Positions 36,672 to 45,077 of a stretch of DNA of 64,000 nt are shown one piece after another. The notes beneath the pieces are model-generated. The model worked only from the letters and a program-made list of their open reading frames with translations, made no database searches and had not been told where the DNA came from. Within the stretch, counting starts at the first letter, position 1, and each line of letters begins with the position of its first letter. This stretch comes from Aminiphilus circumscriptus DSM 16581. Lineage in GTDB: Bacteria; Synergistota; Synergistia; Synergistales; Aminiphilaceae. A program made the translations under genes and the position numbers. The DNA is taken from assembly GCF_000526375.1 (NCBI RefSeq), contig NZ_JAFY01000002.1, positions 1,240,001 to 1,304,000 on the forward strand, in the 5' to 3' direction.

Positions 36672-36771
36672 GGAACCTCTGAATAAAGACCTTTCGCTTT
36701 CCCTTGACTCGGGTCGCATCAGGCTCTGCGAGGCGCCTTGCGGGGCTGACGTAGCCTTATTCAGAGATTCC
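36672..36771 (+). repeat. 100-bp MITE-like element, copy E
   Basis: Ends GGAACCTCTGAATAA and TTATTCAGAGATTCC (14 of 15 paired). GAAA flanks both sides (36668-36671 and 36772-36775), a likely 4-bp target duplication. Confidence 0.88.
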
Positions 36772-36822
36772 GAAAGTTTTTCCGTGAGCACTCTTTCCTT
36801 GAGAGCGAGGAGGAGGTGTGCC

Positions 36823-37467
36823 GTGAGAGTTGAAGCCGCATCGTCTCCGTGGATGGTGAACGAAGGTGCGTTTCCAGGGGATCTCCGCGCAGGGCGGAGC
36901 CGTGCACCGGAGGAGCCGGAGCTGACCGCTCGGGCTTCCGCAGCGGGAGTTTCCGCGGCATCGGAAACATCGCCTGCCTCCGATGGAGAACCGTCTTCGC
37001 GGGAAGCGAAGGCGGCCCTTCCTCTTTCTCTTTCCGGACCCCAAAAAGGGAGCGAGGGTGGTGCGATGCCCGTGCGGGCGGACGGCCTGAAGGCGCTCGC
37101 GGAGGAACGCGCCAAGAAGCGCCTCGGTCTCGAGCCCTGCGAAACCTGCGAGAATCGGCGTTACCAGGATGACTCGGACGATCCCTCCGTTTCCTTTCAG
37201 GCTCCCACCAAACTGACGCCACAGGCGGCTGCTGCTGCCGTGCCGGCTCACGAAGGAGAACACGTGCACAACGAACAGGCCCGGGCGAACCGGGAAGGGC
37301 GAAGGGTGATCTCCCAGTCCGTGCGCATTCACACGTCCGTCTGCCCCGAGTGCGGCCGTGTCTATGTCTCGGGAGGGACCACAACGACCGTCACCGCGTC
37401 TGAAACTCCCCGGAAAAATCCCTCCGTCGGGGAAAACGACGTTTCTTCCCTCGATCTCGTCGCGTAG
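36823..37467 (+). CDS. SprA-like putative zinc metalloprotease
   Basis: 214 aa. The C-terminal 110 residues match the SprA-related family (CJM1_0395-like): CETC (106-109), RRYQDDSDDPSVSFQ, HEGEH (143-147; HExxH zinc site), CPECG (174-178) and VYVSGGTTTT. The four cysteines may form a structural zinc site. The first 80 residues are low-complexity Ala/Ser/Glu/Pro, as in relatives. No signal peptide. Its function is not known; family members occur beside flagellar or surface genes. The start is a GTG at 36823 after GAGGAGGAGG; the frame extends upstream only through MITE copy E. Confidence 0.78.
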   Translation: MRVEAASSPWMVNEGAFPGDLRAGRSRAPEEPELTARASAAGVSAASETSPASDGEPSSREAKAALPLSLSGPQKGSEGGAMPVRADGLKALAEERAKKRLGLEPCETCENRRYQDDSDDPSVSFQAPTKLTPQAAAAAVPAHEGEHVHNEQARANREGRRVISQSVRIHTSVCPECGRVYVSGGTTTTVTASETPRKNPSVGENDVSSLDLVA

Positions 37468-37489
37468 ATCAACAAAGGAGCTGACCGTC

Positions 37490-38581
37490 ATTCGGAACCG
37501 AAAGGGGCTTCTCGTTGCCATAGCATTTTGCCTCGTCCTTTTCGGAGGAGCGACTCTCTGGTCTTCTTTCCGACCACGCCCCGTGGTTTTGGGCGTGGCG
37601 TACTGCATCGCTCCGGGCAAACGGGTCACGGAGGGGATGATGTTCGCTGCGGCGAGGACCTATGTGGAGTGGCACAACCGTTTTCGCGAGCCCAAGATCC
37701 GTCTCGAAGTGGCTTCCTATTTCCGGAGCCCCGTGGCGGCGTTGTTGGAGCTGCAACGTCGGGGTGCCGAGGTGGTGCTCGGCTTCACGACTTCCGACAC
37801 AGGGCTGGATGCCGCCTCCGCGGCGGAACGTCTGAAAATTCCTCTCATCGCCGTTTCGGCTTCAACCTCCATGCTCGCGGGAAAGGACGACTGGTTTTTC
37901 CGCGTTCAGCCGAGCACTCGGGCCGACTCCAGCGCCTACAGTAGATTCTTCCGTTTTCGGAACATCGGAACTCTTGCGGTGGTAGCCGCGTCGGACAACG
38001 CTCCCTATGTGTTGGCCTTTATTCGTGATATTTACGTGAAAGGTTCACCCCGCATGCTCGGTCCATTTCTGCTCTCCGAAATCCAGCGAGCCGACGACGC
38101 TTTGGCCGCGCTCGATCCCGACGGTATTTTGGTGGTGGGGCCGACGTCTTTCTCCATCTGGGCCTCCCAGCGCGCGACGAAGCTCTGGCCCCGGGCGGAA
38201 CTCTTCCTCTCCCTTTGGTCCATCACGGGGCTCGGCCCCCAGGAGTATCCCCTTCTCGGCAAACCGTTTCTTTTCAGCACCGCCTTCTCGCCGTTGGCGA
38301 TCTCCGAGACACACCCCTTCATCGCCGCCTGGCGGGAGGAATATGCCGCGGACGTGACCTTTACGGTGGACCGCACGTTTCTTGCCCTGGAACTGTTTCG
38401 GCTCGCCGCCGAGGACGTGAGACGGGGGAACGCGACGTCCTTCCGGGAGTCCCTTGCCATGTCACGCCACATCGAGGGGCCTGGAGGCGACGTGATCATG
38501 GACCGATACGGAGATGCCCACACGCACCCCTATTTTTTCCGGTGGGACGGTGAGAGGCTTCAGAGGGTCTCGGTGCCATGA
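37490..38581 (+). CDS. ABC-type (type 1) periplasmic binding protein, apparent ATT start
   Basis: 363 aa. An N-terminal signal/anchor (residues 8-24) leads to a Leu/Ile/Val-type binding fold: LGVAYCIAPGKRVTEGMMFA, EVVLGFTTSDTG and LIAVSASTSM are the ligand-binding landmarks, ending with the typical YFFRWDGERLQRV. No ABC transporter follows; instead its stop overlaps (ATGA) the start of a membrane HD-GYP protein, so it probably reports ligand to that sensor. No ATG, GTG or TTG lies between the AAGGAG at 37475-37480 and the signal sequence; ATT at 37490 is 9 nt from it and is the best start. Confidence 0.78.
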   Translation: MRNRKGLLVAIAFCLVLFGGATLWSSFRPRPVVLGVAYCIAPGKRVTEGMMFAAARTYVEWHNRFREPKIRLEVASYFRSPVAALLELQRRGAEVVLGFTTSDTGLDAASAAERLKIPLIAVSASTSMLAGKDDWFFRVQPSTRADSSAYSRFFRFRNIGTLAVVAASDNAPYVLAFIRDIYVKGSPRMLGPFLLSEIQRADDALAALDPDGILVVGPTSFSIWASQRATKLWPRAELFLSLWSITGLGPQEYPLLGKPFLFSTAFSPLAISETHPFIAAWREEYAADVTFTVDRTFLALELFRLAAEDVRRGNATSFRESLAMSRHIEGPGGDVIMDRYGDAHTHPYFFRWDGERLQRVSVP

Positions 38582-40734
38582 ACTCCTCCCTTGTGCGGTA
38601 CCGGAGACAGGTGGCGGGTTTTTCCCTCTTCGTCGTCACCGCATTTTCCCTGCTCGCCCTGTGGATTGCCTTTGCCGCCGCGGTGAAAAGCGGAGAAGAG
38701 GAGCTTGCCCGGGATGCACAGCGGCTTCGGAGGGAGCTGTCCATCCTTTTCGAGGCCCAGGTGGGGCTTCTGGTTGGGCTTCGGAACGGGAACAACGGAG
38801 AACTCCAGGCCCTGCAAAGGCTTTTGCCTCCCTATGTCGCGTTTCTCGCCCGATGCACCCCCGACGGAGAAATCCTCTCCGTTCTCCGCGGACCAGGCAT
38901 CGAAGGCGCGAAATTGCCCTGGAAACTCCTCTTTCCTCAATGGAATCTCACGTCCCTTCTCTGGGAGAGCGACCGCTCCATGCTGACCTTCGCGATTTCC
39001 CGGGGCGAGGAGCGGCTTCTCGCGGGCTTCCTTCCCGAGCAATTGCTGGCGACACTGGATCCGGGATTCTCGGAGCACTGTTTCGGAGTCCTTGCCGGCG
39101 GCGGAGGCGAGACCTTCGTGGCCTGGAACGGCAGAGAACTGTTTCCCGCCGGGGGACTTGTTCCAAAAAGTTTCGGCTCCAGAAACGGCACAGTGCGGGA
39201 GTCGGTGGGAACGCTTTCCGTGCAGGCGACGGCCTGGCCCCTTCCGCACGGCCTGCGCCTCGTGACGGGACTCTGGATGGATCGGGTCTACGCGTTGGCG
39301 CTGAAACAGGGCGTGCTCGTCGGTGGGGCCTTTCTGCTCGTTGCCCTCGCGTTGCTGCTTCCCGTCACGAGAGCCTTCCGAAAAGTCTCCGTGGAGTTCG
39401 AGAGGATGGCGGTCTCCCTCGCGACCCTCCAGGAAAGCGTGCGCCTCGCGCCGGACCCCCTTCGGGCGCTGGATGTGGTGCAGCGGGAATGGCAGTTGCC
39501 CGGGGCCGGAATGGTCTTCGACGAAACACGGAAGCTCCTGGAGGCTTTCCGCGGTCTCATCGAGGAAATCGGAAGCCAGGCGGAGGAGCTGGCTGCGCTC
39601 TACCAGGAGACCACAGCCATGCAGTCCGAACTGGAGGATGTAAACCGGGACCTGAAGGGAGCACTGGAACAACTGGAGGAGCTGGCCCTCTTCTCTCAGA
39701 CCGCGGTGGAGGCTCGCTCCACGAAGGAGGCAGCGACACAGCTTCTGTCCTCTTTCACGGCCTTCGGAGGCGCCCGGTGCGGGGGCATGGTCCTTCTTCG
39801 GGATGAGAACCCGACGCTCGTCTCCTATGAAGGCGATCCGGAGGCCGAGGAGGAATTGCTGCAATACCTGAAGAGCGCCGATGTCAAGACCCTTGTCCGG
39901 CCGAGCGGGGGGGACACTTCCAAGGGTACTCGGGCGAACGGTTTCGACGGAGACGGAAGGCACTGGTATGTTTTCCCCATTTCCTATCTCGGCGCGGATA
40001 TCGGAGGGCTTTTCCTCGCCGAAGAGGGGCCGAGGGAAGCCGTCCTGGGAAAGGTGCAGAATGTCATCGCTCTCTTCGTCCCCCACGTGGGGGGCATTCT
40101 CCGCGCCCACCTTCTGGTGGACGAGGTCCGCCGCTCCTATCATTACCTCGCTTTGCGGCTTCAGGGGCTCACCGCCACCTATCACGACGAGACGGGAGAA
40201 CATCTCCAGCGCATCCGAGCCCTCTCGCTCTTCCTGGGAGAGCGCATGGGGCTGGACGAGGAGCTTCTGGAGGATCTCGCCATGTACAGCATGCTCCATG
40301 ACATCGGAAAGATGAAGGTTCCTCACGAAATCCTCTCCAAGCCGGCCCGTCTCGACGAGGAGGAGTTCCGCGAGGTCCGACGTCACACCCTCTATGGAGT
40401 GGAACTTCTCGGTGAATCGAGATGGCTTGACATGGCGCGGGACATTTGCCTCTATCATCACGAGAAATGGGACGGCTCGGGATATCCTGAAGGGCTTGCC
40501 GGAGAGGAGATTCCCATGGTGGCTCGCATCGTGGGATTCGTGGATGTCTACGACGCACTTCGGTCGCGTCGCTGTTACAAGGAACCCTTCTCTCACGAGA
40601 CGGCCTGCCGCATCATCACCGAGGGAGACGACCGAGTCCGCCCCACGGATTTCGATCCCCGTATCATGGCGGTGTTCCGCGCGCATCACGCCCAGTTCGA
40701 CAAGATCTACGAAGCCTACTCCCGCCTTTCCTGA
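38578..40734 (+). CDS. Membrane HD-GYP phosphodiesterase with GAF-like domain
   Basis: 718 aa. Two membrane helices (about 12-36 and 243-265) flank a periplasmic sensor. A HAMP-like and coiled-coil linker (about 266-370) leads to a GAF-like domain (about 375-520) and a C-terminal HD-GYP domain. The metal motif HDIGK (574-578), HHEKWDG (from 626) and GYP (635-637) are complete, so it should hydrolyse cyclic-di-GMP. It is co-translated with a periplasmic binding protein, suggesting control by a small ligand such as an amino acid (inference). A strong terminator follows. Confidence 0.9.
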   Translation: MNSSLVRYRRQVAGFSLFVVTAFSLLALWIAFAAAVKSGEEELARDAQRLRRELSILFEAQVGLLVGLRNGNNGELQALQRLLPPYVAFLARCTPDGEILSVLRGPGIEGAKLPWKLLFPQWNLTSLLWESDRSMLTFAISRGEERLLAGFLPEQLLATLDPGFSEHCFGVLAGGGGETFVAWNGRELFPAGGLVPKSFGSRNGTVRESVGTLSVQATAWPLPHGLRLVTGLWMDRVYALALKQGVLVGGAFLLVALALLLPVTRAFRKVSVEFERMAVSLATLQESVRLAPDPLRALDVVQREWQLPGAGMVFDETRKLLEAFRGLIEEIGSQAEELAALYQETTAMQSELEDVNRDLKGALEQLEELALFSQTAVEARSTKEAATQLLSSFTAFGGARCGGMVLLRDENPTLVSYEGDPEAEEELLQYLKSADVKTLVRPSGGDTSKGTRANGFDGDGRHWYVFPISYLGADIGGLFLAEEGPREAVLGKVQNVIALFVPHVGGILRAHLLVDEVRRSYHYLALRLQGLTATYHDETGEHLQRIRALSLFLGERMGLDEELLEDLAMYSMLHDIGKMKVPHEILSKPARLDEEEFREVRRHTLYGVELLGESRWLDMARDICLYHHEKWDGSGYPEGLAGEEIPMVARIVGFVDVYDALRSRRCYKEPFSHETACRIITEGDDRVRPTDFDPRIMAVFRAHHAQFDKIYEAYSRLS

Positions 40735-40742
40735 CGGCCTCG

Positions 40743-40797
40743 CAGGCCTTCCTCCTCTCCCAATGCCTTCGGCGGCGAGAGGAGGCCTCCGTTTTTT
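40743..40797 (+). terminator. Rho-independent terminator
   Basis: CCTCCTCTC (40751-40759) pairs with GAGAGGAGG (40777-40785), extended by AGG/CCT at the base, followed by GTTTTTT. Confidence 0.9.
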
Positions 40798-40957
40798 CGA
40801 CACCTCCCCTCCGTGAGGGTTTTCTCTGGGTCCTGGGACTCTCTTGCGTTTTTTATGCCTACCGCGATACACTGAAAACGAAGTGGAATCGCATTTCCGG
40901 CCCATTGGAGCGGGATGCAAAAAGGTTTTTCGTCAAGGGAGAGCGTTGGCGGAATGT

Positions 40958-40966
40958 GGTATAATT
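40958..40966 (+). promoter_or_regulatory. Extended -10 promoter of the FlgT/LPP20/CsgG-like cluster
   Basis: TGGTATAAT (TGn-TATAAT) 46 bp before the first ATG (41012). No convincing -35. Confidence 0.55.
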
Positions 40967-41011
40967 AAAGCGCTATCAAAGCGCACATTCAGCAGAGGAG
41001 AGGTGGCGGGC

Positions 41012-41818
41012 ATGAGACGAATCGCGGTGGCGGTGATGTTGTGTGCGGTTGTTTTGTGTGCGACGGCGGCCCTGGCGGAGGAGTTTGCTCCCGTTCTCGA
41101 GCAGACGGACAAGGCCAAGATCAACTGGACCGACGGTTTCGTGGAGGCCACGGGGCAGGCTGTGGCGCCATCGGACAAGTCGGGAACGGGACAGGGGAAG
41201 CTTCTTGCCAGAAGAGGTGCCATCGTGGATCTCCAGCGGAACCTTCTGGAGTTCGTCCAGGGCGTGAAGGTCAACGCCGAGACGACGATGCAGGACTTCA
41301 TGGCCAACGATTACGTGAAGACCGAGGTCCACGGCACGATCAAGAACGTGGAGGTGGTCGATTCCAGTTGGGACGGAGAGATCTACACCGTGGTGGGACG
41401 CATTCGCCTGGGGGATCTCCGCAAGGCCGTAACGCCCGCGCTCCCCACGCAGCCCACACCCAAAAAGGAACCCGCACCGGTGAAAGGCAAGAGCACGGGG
41501 CTCGTCCTCGACGTACGCCATCTTCCCCTCATTCCGGCGATGACCTTCCGGGTAGTGGACGAAAAGGGAAAGGTGCTCTACAGTCTCGATTTCGTGGACA
41601 GGGAACGTTTCCTCGCATCGGGGCTCTGCGAGTACCAGACGAACATGAACTACGCCACGGGGGTTCCCCGGGTCACGGACAAGCCAACGGTGATCAAGGC
41701 GAAGAGCCTCGTGGGCCCGAACAACGTGGATATCGTCATCTCCAACAGCGACGCCGCGAAGATCCCCGGCGGGTACGACTATCGCATTCCCTGTCGTGTG
41801 GTGGTGGTGAAGCGGTGA
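41012..41818 (+). CDS. Exported LPP20-like domain protein
   Basis: 268 aa with a signal peptide (about residues 1-22, ending AALA). Residues about 30-135 match the LPP20 pattern: WTDGFVEATGQAVAP, a repeated LLARRGAIVDLQRNLLEFVQGV helix and V-V-G-R-I-R-L strands. A Pro/Lys-rich linker (about 147-165) leads to a second strand-rich domain (residues 168-268). LPP20 proteins are surface or outer-membrane components linked to flagella in other phyla (family knowledge). It opens the cluster behind an extended -10 promoter; AGAGGAGAGG precedes the ATG. Confidence 0.75.
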   Translation: MRRIAVAVMLCAVVLCATAALAEEFAPVLEQTDKAKINWTDGFVEATGQAVAPSDKSGTGQGKLLARRGAIVDLQRNLLEFVQGVKVNAETTMQDFMANDYVKTEVHGTIKNVEVVDSSWDGEIYTVVGRIRLGDLRKAVTPALPTQPTPKKEPAPVKGKSTGLVLDVRHLPLIPAMTFRVVDEKGKVLYSLDFVDRERFLASGLCEYQTNMNYATGVPRVTDKPTVIKAKSLVGPNNVDIVISNSDAAKIPGGYDYRIPCRVVVVKR

Positions 41819-43020
41819 TGTGTTCGCCGATGGAAGGATCGCCCACCGACATTGCGGCGAGGCGGCCCCCGGGAGGTCTGAGGCTTTTGGTGTCCCTTCC
41901 GGTGATGTTACTCCTGCTTTTGGCTCCAGTCACCTTCGCAACGGCGGCGGAGCCCCAGAAGGACATCGTGGTGGACGCGGAGGGATCCGCCCTCATCGTG
42001 AACGGCGACAAGGCGCACGCGAAGGAACAGGCCAAACGACAGGCCTACCGGGACGCCATCGAAAAGGGCATCGGCGCCTATGTGGAAGGCATCACGGAGA
42101 TGAAGGATTTCGAGGTGGTGAAGGACAAGGTCTTCTCCAAGGCCCAGGGGCTCGTGACGGACTTCAAGATCGTCCGGGAATGGGTGGACGAGGAAAATGT
42201 CTATCACATTCGGGCGAGCTGCACCGTCTCGACGGTGAAGCTCGACGGCGTCCTCGGCCCCGTGGTGATCGACGCCCTTGGCAATCCTCGGGTGATGGTC
42301 GTGGTGGACGAGAGCATCGACGGAGAGAACCCCTTCCTCTCCACCGTGGAGGGGGAGGTTCTTTCGGTGTTCGAGAAGGCGGGATATCTTCTCGTGGATC
42401 CTCAGACGGCCAAGGGGTTGCACGCCCGGGAGTACGATCTCGCCAAGGAGACGGGGGACACGGCGAAGCTGCAGGAATTGGCCAGGTCCTTTCAGGCGGA
42501 CGTGATCATCTACGGGCGTGCCCAGGGAGTCACCTACGCGAAGCAGAAGGTGGAGGGGGTTTCCGTCTTCGGCGTTCGGAGTCAGCTTCAGCTCAAGGCC
42601 ATCATCACCCAGACGGCCTACGTGCTGGGCACGGAGACTCCGGAGTTCAAGGAACGGGGAACCTCCGCCCAGGATGGCGCGGTCAAGGGACTTCGGAAGG
42701 CCGCGGCGGCAGGGGCGAAATCCCTCGTGCACAAGGTGGCCTACAGCCTCGTGAGCGGTAGCGCCGGCGGCGTGCCGGGGCGCACCGTCAAGGTACTCGT
42801 CACGGACATCGGCTTCTCCGGAGCGCGCACGCTGAAGGCGGGTCTCGAAGAGGCGAAGGGAATCACCGCCGTGTACCAGCGGGCTTTCGCGAACAGAAAA
42901 CTGGAGCTCGATGTGAACACCGAGGGAAACGCGGAAGACCTCGCCGTGGTGCTGGAGTCCCTCGGTCTCGAAATTTCCTCGTTGACGGCGAATACCATCG
43001 AGGCCACAGCCAAGGAGTGA
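41818..43020 (+). CDS. Exported FlgT-N-like protein
   Basis: 400 aa. A late signal/anchor (about residues 24-42, LLVSLPVMLLLLLAPVTFA) follows a hydrophilic start. Residues about 48-140 match FlgT N-terminal domains: ALIVNGDKAHAKEQAKRQAY, then G-x-Y-V-x-G and YHIRASCTV. A FlgT-M/CsgG-like middle follows (about 150-290; RVMVVVDE, ADVIIYGRAQG). The C-terminal strand-helix unit (about 318-400) resembles the end of the 45078-45935 product. Its ATG lies in the previous stop (TGATG). FlgT forms the H ring around sodium-driven flagella in Vibrio; a parallel role is possible. Confidence 0.72.
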   Translation: MCSPMEGSPTDIAARRPPGGLRLLVSLPVMLLLLLAPVTFATAAEPQKDIVVDAEGSALIVNGDKAHAKEQAKRQAYRDAIEKGIGAYVEGITEMKDFEVVKDKVFSKAQGLVTDFKIVREWVDEENVYHIRASCTVSTVKLDGVLGPVVIDALGNPRVMVVVDESIDGENPFLSTVEGEVLSVFEKAGYLLVDPQTAKGLHAREYDLAKETGDTAKLQELARSFQADVIIYGRAQGVTYAKQKVEGVSVFGVRSQLQLKAIITQTAYVLGTETPEFKERGTSAQDGAVKGLRKAAAAGAKSLVHKVAYSLVSGSAGGVPGRTVKVLVTDIGFSGARTLKAGLEEAKGITAVYQRAFANRKLELDVNTEGNAEDLAVVLESLGLEISSLTANTIEATAKE

Positions 43021-43025
43021 GCGCC

Positions 43026-43532
43026 GTGAAAACTTCGGAAAAGAAAAAATGGAAGGACGAGGCGATCTTCGCGAGGATGCCGAAAAAGGTCCTCGGAGTG
43101 GCGGTTTTCCTTCTCGTTCTGGGAGGAGCGGCACAGGCCGCCCCTCTCTCCGAGGGCGATATCGTGCGTATCTGGCGCAACAACGGAGCCGTGCAGGGTG
43201 TCCAGGAGTTCCACTTCGGCGTCGTGGACTGGCCGAACCGCGTCGTCGCCGTGGAGGGGCGCGGGCCGGTTCCATGGAGCACGGAGCCCAACGCACGGCT
43301 TCTCGCCCGGCGACACGCCGTGGCGGACGCGCAGCGCAGGCTTCTCTATCTGCTCTACGAACTCCGTTACGGCCTTCCCCAGGGCATCGATTCCATCGCG
43401 GTGGAGGGGCATGTGGTCATGGGGCATATCTACCAGGAGGGGCAGGACGAACAGGGCTACTGGGTGGATGTGGAACTGCCCCTGCAGCGTTTTCTCGAGG
43501 AATGTGTGATCTGGAAGGCCCGCGCCAAGTGA
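43026..43532 (+). CDS. Exported short LPP20-like protein
   Basis: 168 aa. A long charged N-terminus precedes a membrane/signal helix (about residues 22-40, LGVAVFLLVLGGAAQAA). The mature part has AVEGRGPVPW followed by a helix with ARLLARRHAVADAQRRLLYL, the LPP20 pattern, then IAVEGHVVMGHIY and YWVDVELPL. The GTG at 43026 follows AAGGAG by 8 nt; a GTG at 43017 that overlaps the upstream stop is an alternative. Third gene of the exported cluster. Confidence 0.68.
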   Translation: MKTSEKKKWKDEAIFARMPKKVLGVAVFLLVLGGAAQAAPLSEGDIVRIWRNNGAVQGVQEFHFGVVDWPNRVVAVEGRGPVPWSTEPNARLLARRHAVADAQRRLLYLLYELRYGLPQGIDSIAVEGHVVMGHIYQEGQDEQGYWVDVELPLQRFLEECVIWKARAK

Positions 43533-43575
43533 TTCCTTGCCGGGGCCGCGAGCTGTGCGGAGGTGAAGGGGACTG

Positions 43576-45027
43576 ATGAGGAAGAAGTGGAAAGGTGTTC
43601 TCGTCCTGGCGATTCTGTTGCCGTGCCTGGCCGTGCTTGGGGCGAATGCCGAGGCGGCCATGCGGATTGCCGTCTCCGATTTCGAGAACAACGCGGGAGC
43701 GGAGTCCGAGGTCAATGACGCCGTGCGGCGGGCCATCACGGACATGCTCATCACGGAACTCGCAAAAACGCCGGGAATCCAGGTGATCGAGCGGTCGCGC
43801 ATCGAGGCTATCGCCAAGGAACAGCGCCTCGCCATGTCCGGCCTCGTGGAGGGGTCCACGGCGGTGCAGGTAGGGCGTCTTCTCGGCGTGGAGAAGCTCA
43901 TCACCGGCGCCATCACCCAGTTCTCCTTCAAGCAGAGCGGCGGCATCATCCCGCTCCCCATCGGCGGCTTCGGCGGCGTCGCCGTGGGAAGCAGCACCGC
44001 CCACGTGACACTGGACGTGCGCCTCATCAACGTGGAGACCGGGGGCATCGAGTGGACCACCCGTGCTTCGGGCGAGGCGGACCGTTCCATGGGGGGTGTC
44101 ATGCTCTCGGGCGTGACCTTCGGCCAGTCCGAAAACGGAGGCATCCTCTCCGCCGCCACCTACAACTGCATCCAGAAAGTTGTTCAGGCTCTCCAGAGTC
44201 GCCTGCAGATGACCCAGACGGTAAGTTCCTACAATGTCATCGACGTGCGAGGGGCGAACAACGTGCTCATCGACGCGGGAAACGTGAACGCCAACACCGT
44301 GCTGGGGCAGCTTTTCGTGGTCTTCGCCGATGGGGCTCCCATTCTGGGAGTGAACAACGAGATCCTCGGAATGGAACGCATGAATCTCGCGGTGCTCAAG
44401 GTGAAAGAGGTCCAGGCACGGTACGCCGCCTGCGAGGTGGTCAAGGGAAGCGCGGCGGAGCTGCAACGGGGCGATCAGGTGGCGCTCCTCTATGATTCTC
44501 CGGAGAGCGTGCGCATTTCCAGCCGAATGATGGCGGACCTGAAGAGCGATTCCGGAAAGGGTATCATTTCGGACCCTGCCACGCTCCCCGGAGGCGCGCC
44601 CTCCCAGGCCCCCCTCCAGACCACGCAGCCCGAACAGCCAACGCAGACCACGGCGCCGTCCACGCCGACGACTCCGGCGCCACAAGCCCCCCCCCAGGTC
44701 GCCTCGGCGGGAGGCATTGCGGACACGTCGGAGGAATCGAACGTGATCGATCTCTATCCCATCGACGCAAACCAGAAGAACTCTTTGAAAATAGCCCATC
44801 GCGGAGGATACACGAACTATTCCAAGGGAAACTTCTCCCAGGCGTTCAAGATGTTCGAGCACGCGGTGAACCTCTATCCCGGAAACTATCTGGACGCCTA
44901 CTGGGCGGCCCGGGCGGCGCACAAGATGGGCAATAAAAAGCTCATGAACGAATGGCTCGACAAGGCTCTCGCGGTCAATCCGAACTACAAGCCCGCCATC
45001 GACTACAAGGCGAAGTTCGGCAAGTAG
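43576..45027 (+). CDS. Exported CsgG-like protein with C-terminal TPR
   Basis: 483 aa. Signal peptide (about 1-28, ending ANAEA). Residues about 29-225 match the CsgG/curli-assembly family: MRIAVSDFENN, VNDAVRRAITDMLITEL, VIERSRIEAIAKEQ and VEKLITGAITQF. CsgG itself is an outer-membrane secretion pore, but this protein lacks a lipobox cysteine, so a soluble or peripheral version is likelier. A Pro/Gln/Thr linker (about 335-385) leads to TPR-like helices (about 405-480; AFKMFEHAVNLYPGN) for protein binding. Fourth gene of the cluster. Confidence 0.8.
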   Translation: MRKKWKGVLVLAILLPCLAVLGANAEAAMRIAVSDFENNAGAESEVNDAVRRAITDMLITELAKTPGIQVIERSRIEAIAKEQRLAMSGLVEGSTAVQVGRLLGVEKLITGAITQFSFKQSGGIIPLPIGGFGGVAVGSSTAHVTLDVRLINVETGGIEWTTRASGEADRSMGGVMLSGVTFGQSENGGILSAATYNCIQKVVQALQSRLQMTQTVSSYNVIDVRGANNVLIDAGNVNANTVLGQLFVVFADGAPILGVNNEILGMERMNLAVLKVKEVQARYAACEVVKGSAAELQRGDQVALLYDSPESVRISSRMMADLKSDSGKGIISDPATLPGGAPSQAPLQTTQPEQPTQTTAPSTPTTPAPQAPPQVASAGGIADTSEESNVIDLYPIDANQKNSLKIAHRGGYTNYSKGNFSQAFKMFEHAVNLYPGNYLDAYWAARAAHKMGNKKLMNEWLDKALAVNPNYKPAIDYKAKFGK

Positions 45028-45077
45028 ACGGAGCGACGGACGTGTCGGTTCCGGAAATGAATGAAGGAGGACGTCGC

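Noticed and set aside
36655-36822. Longer start for the SprA-like protein
   Set aside because: The extra residues are a translation of MITE copy E; a strong ribosome site marks the GTG at 36823.
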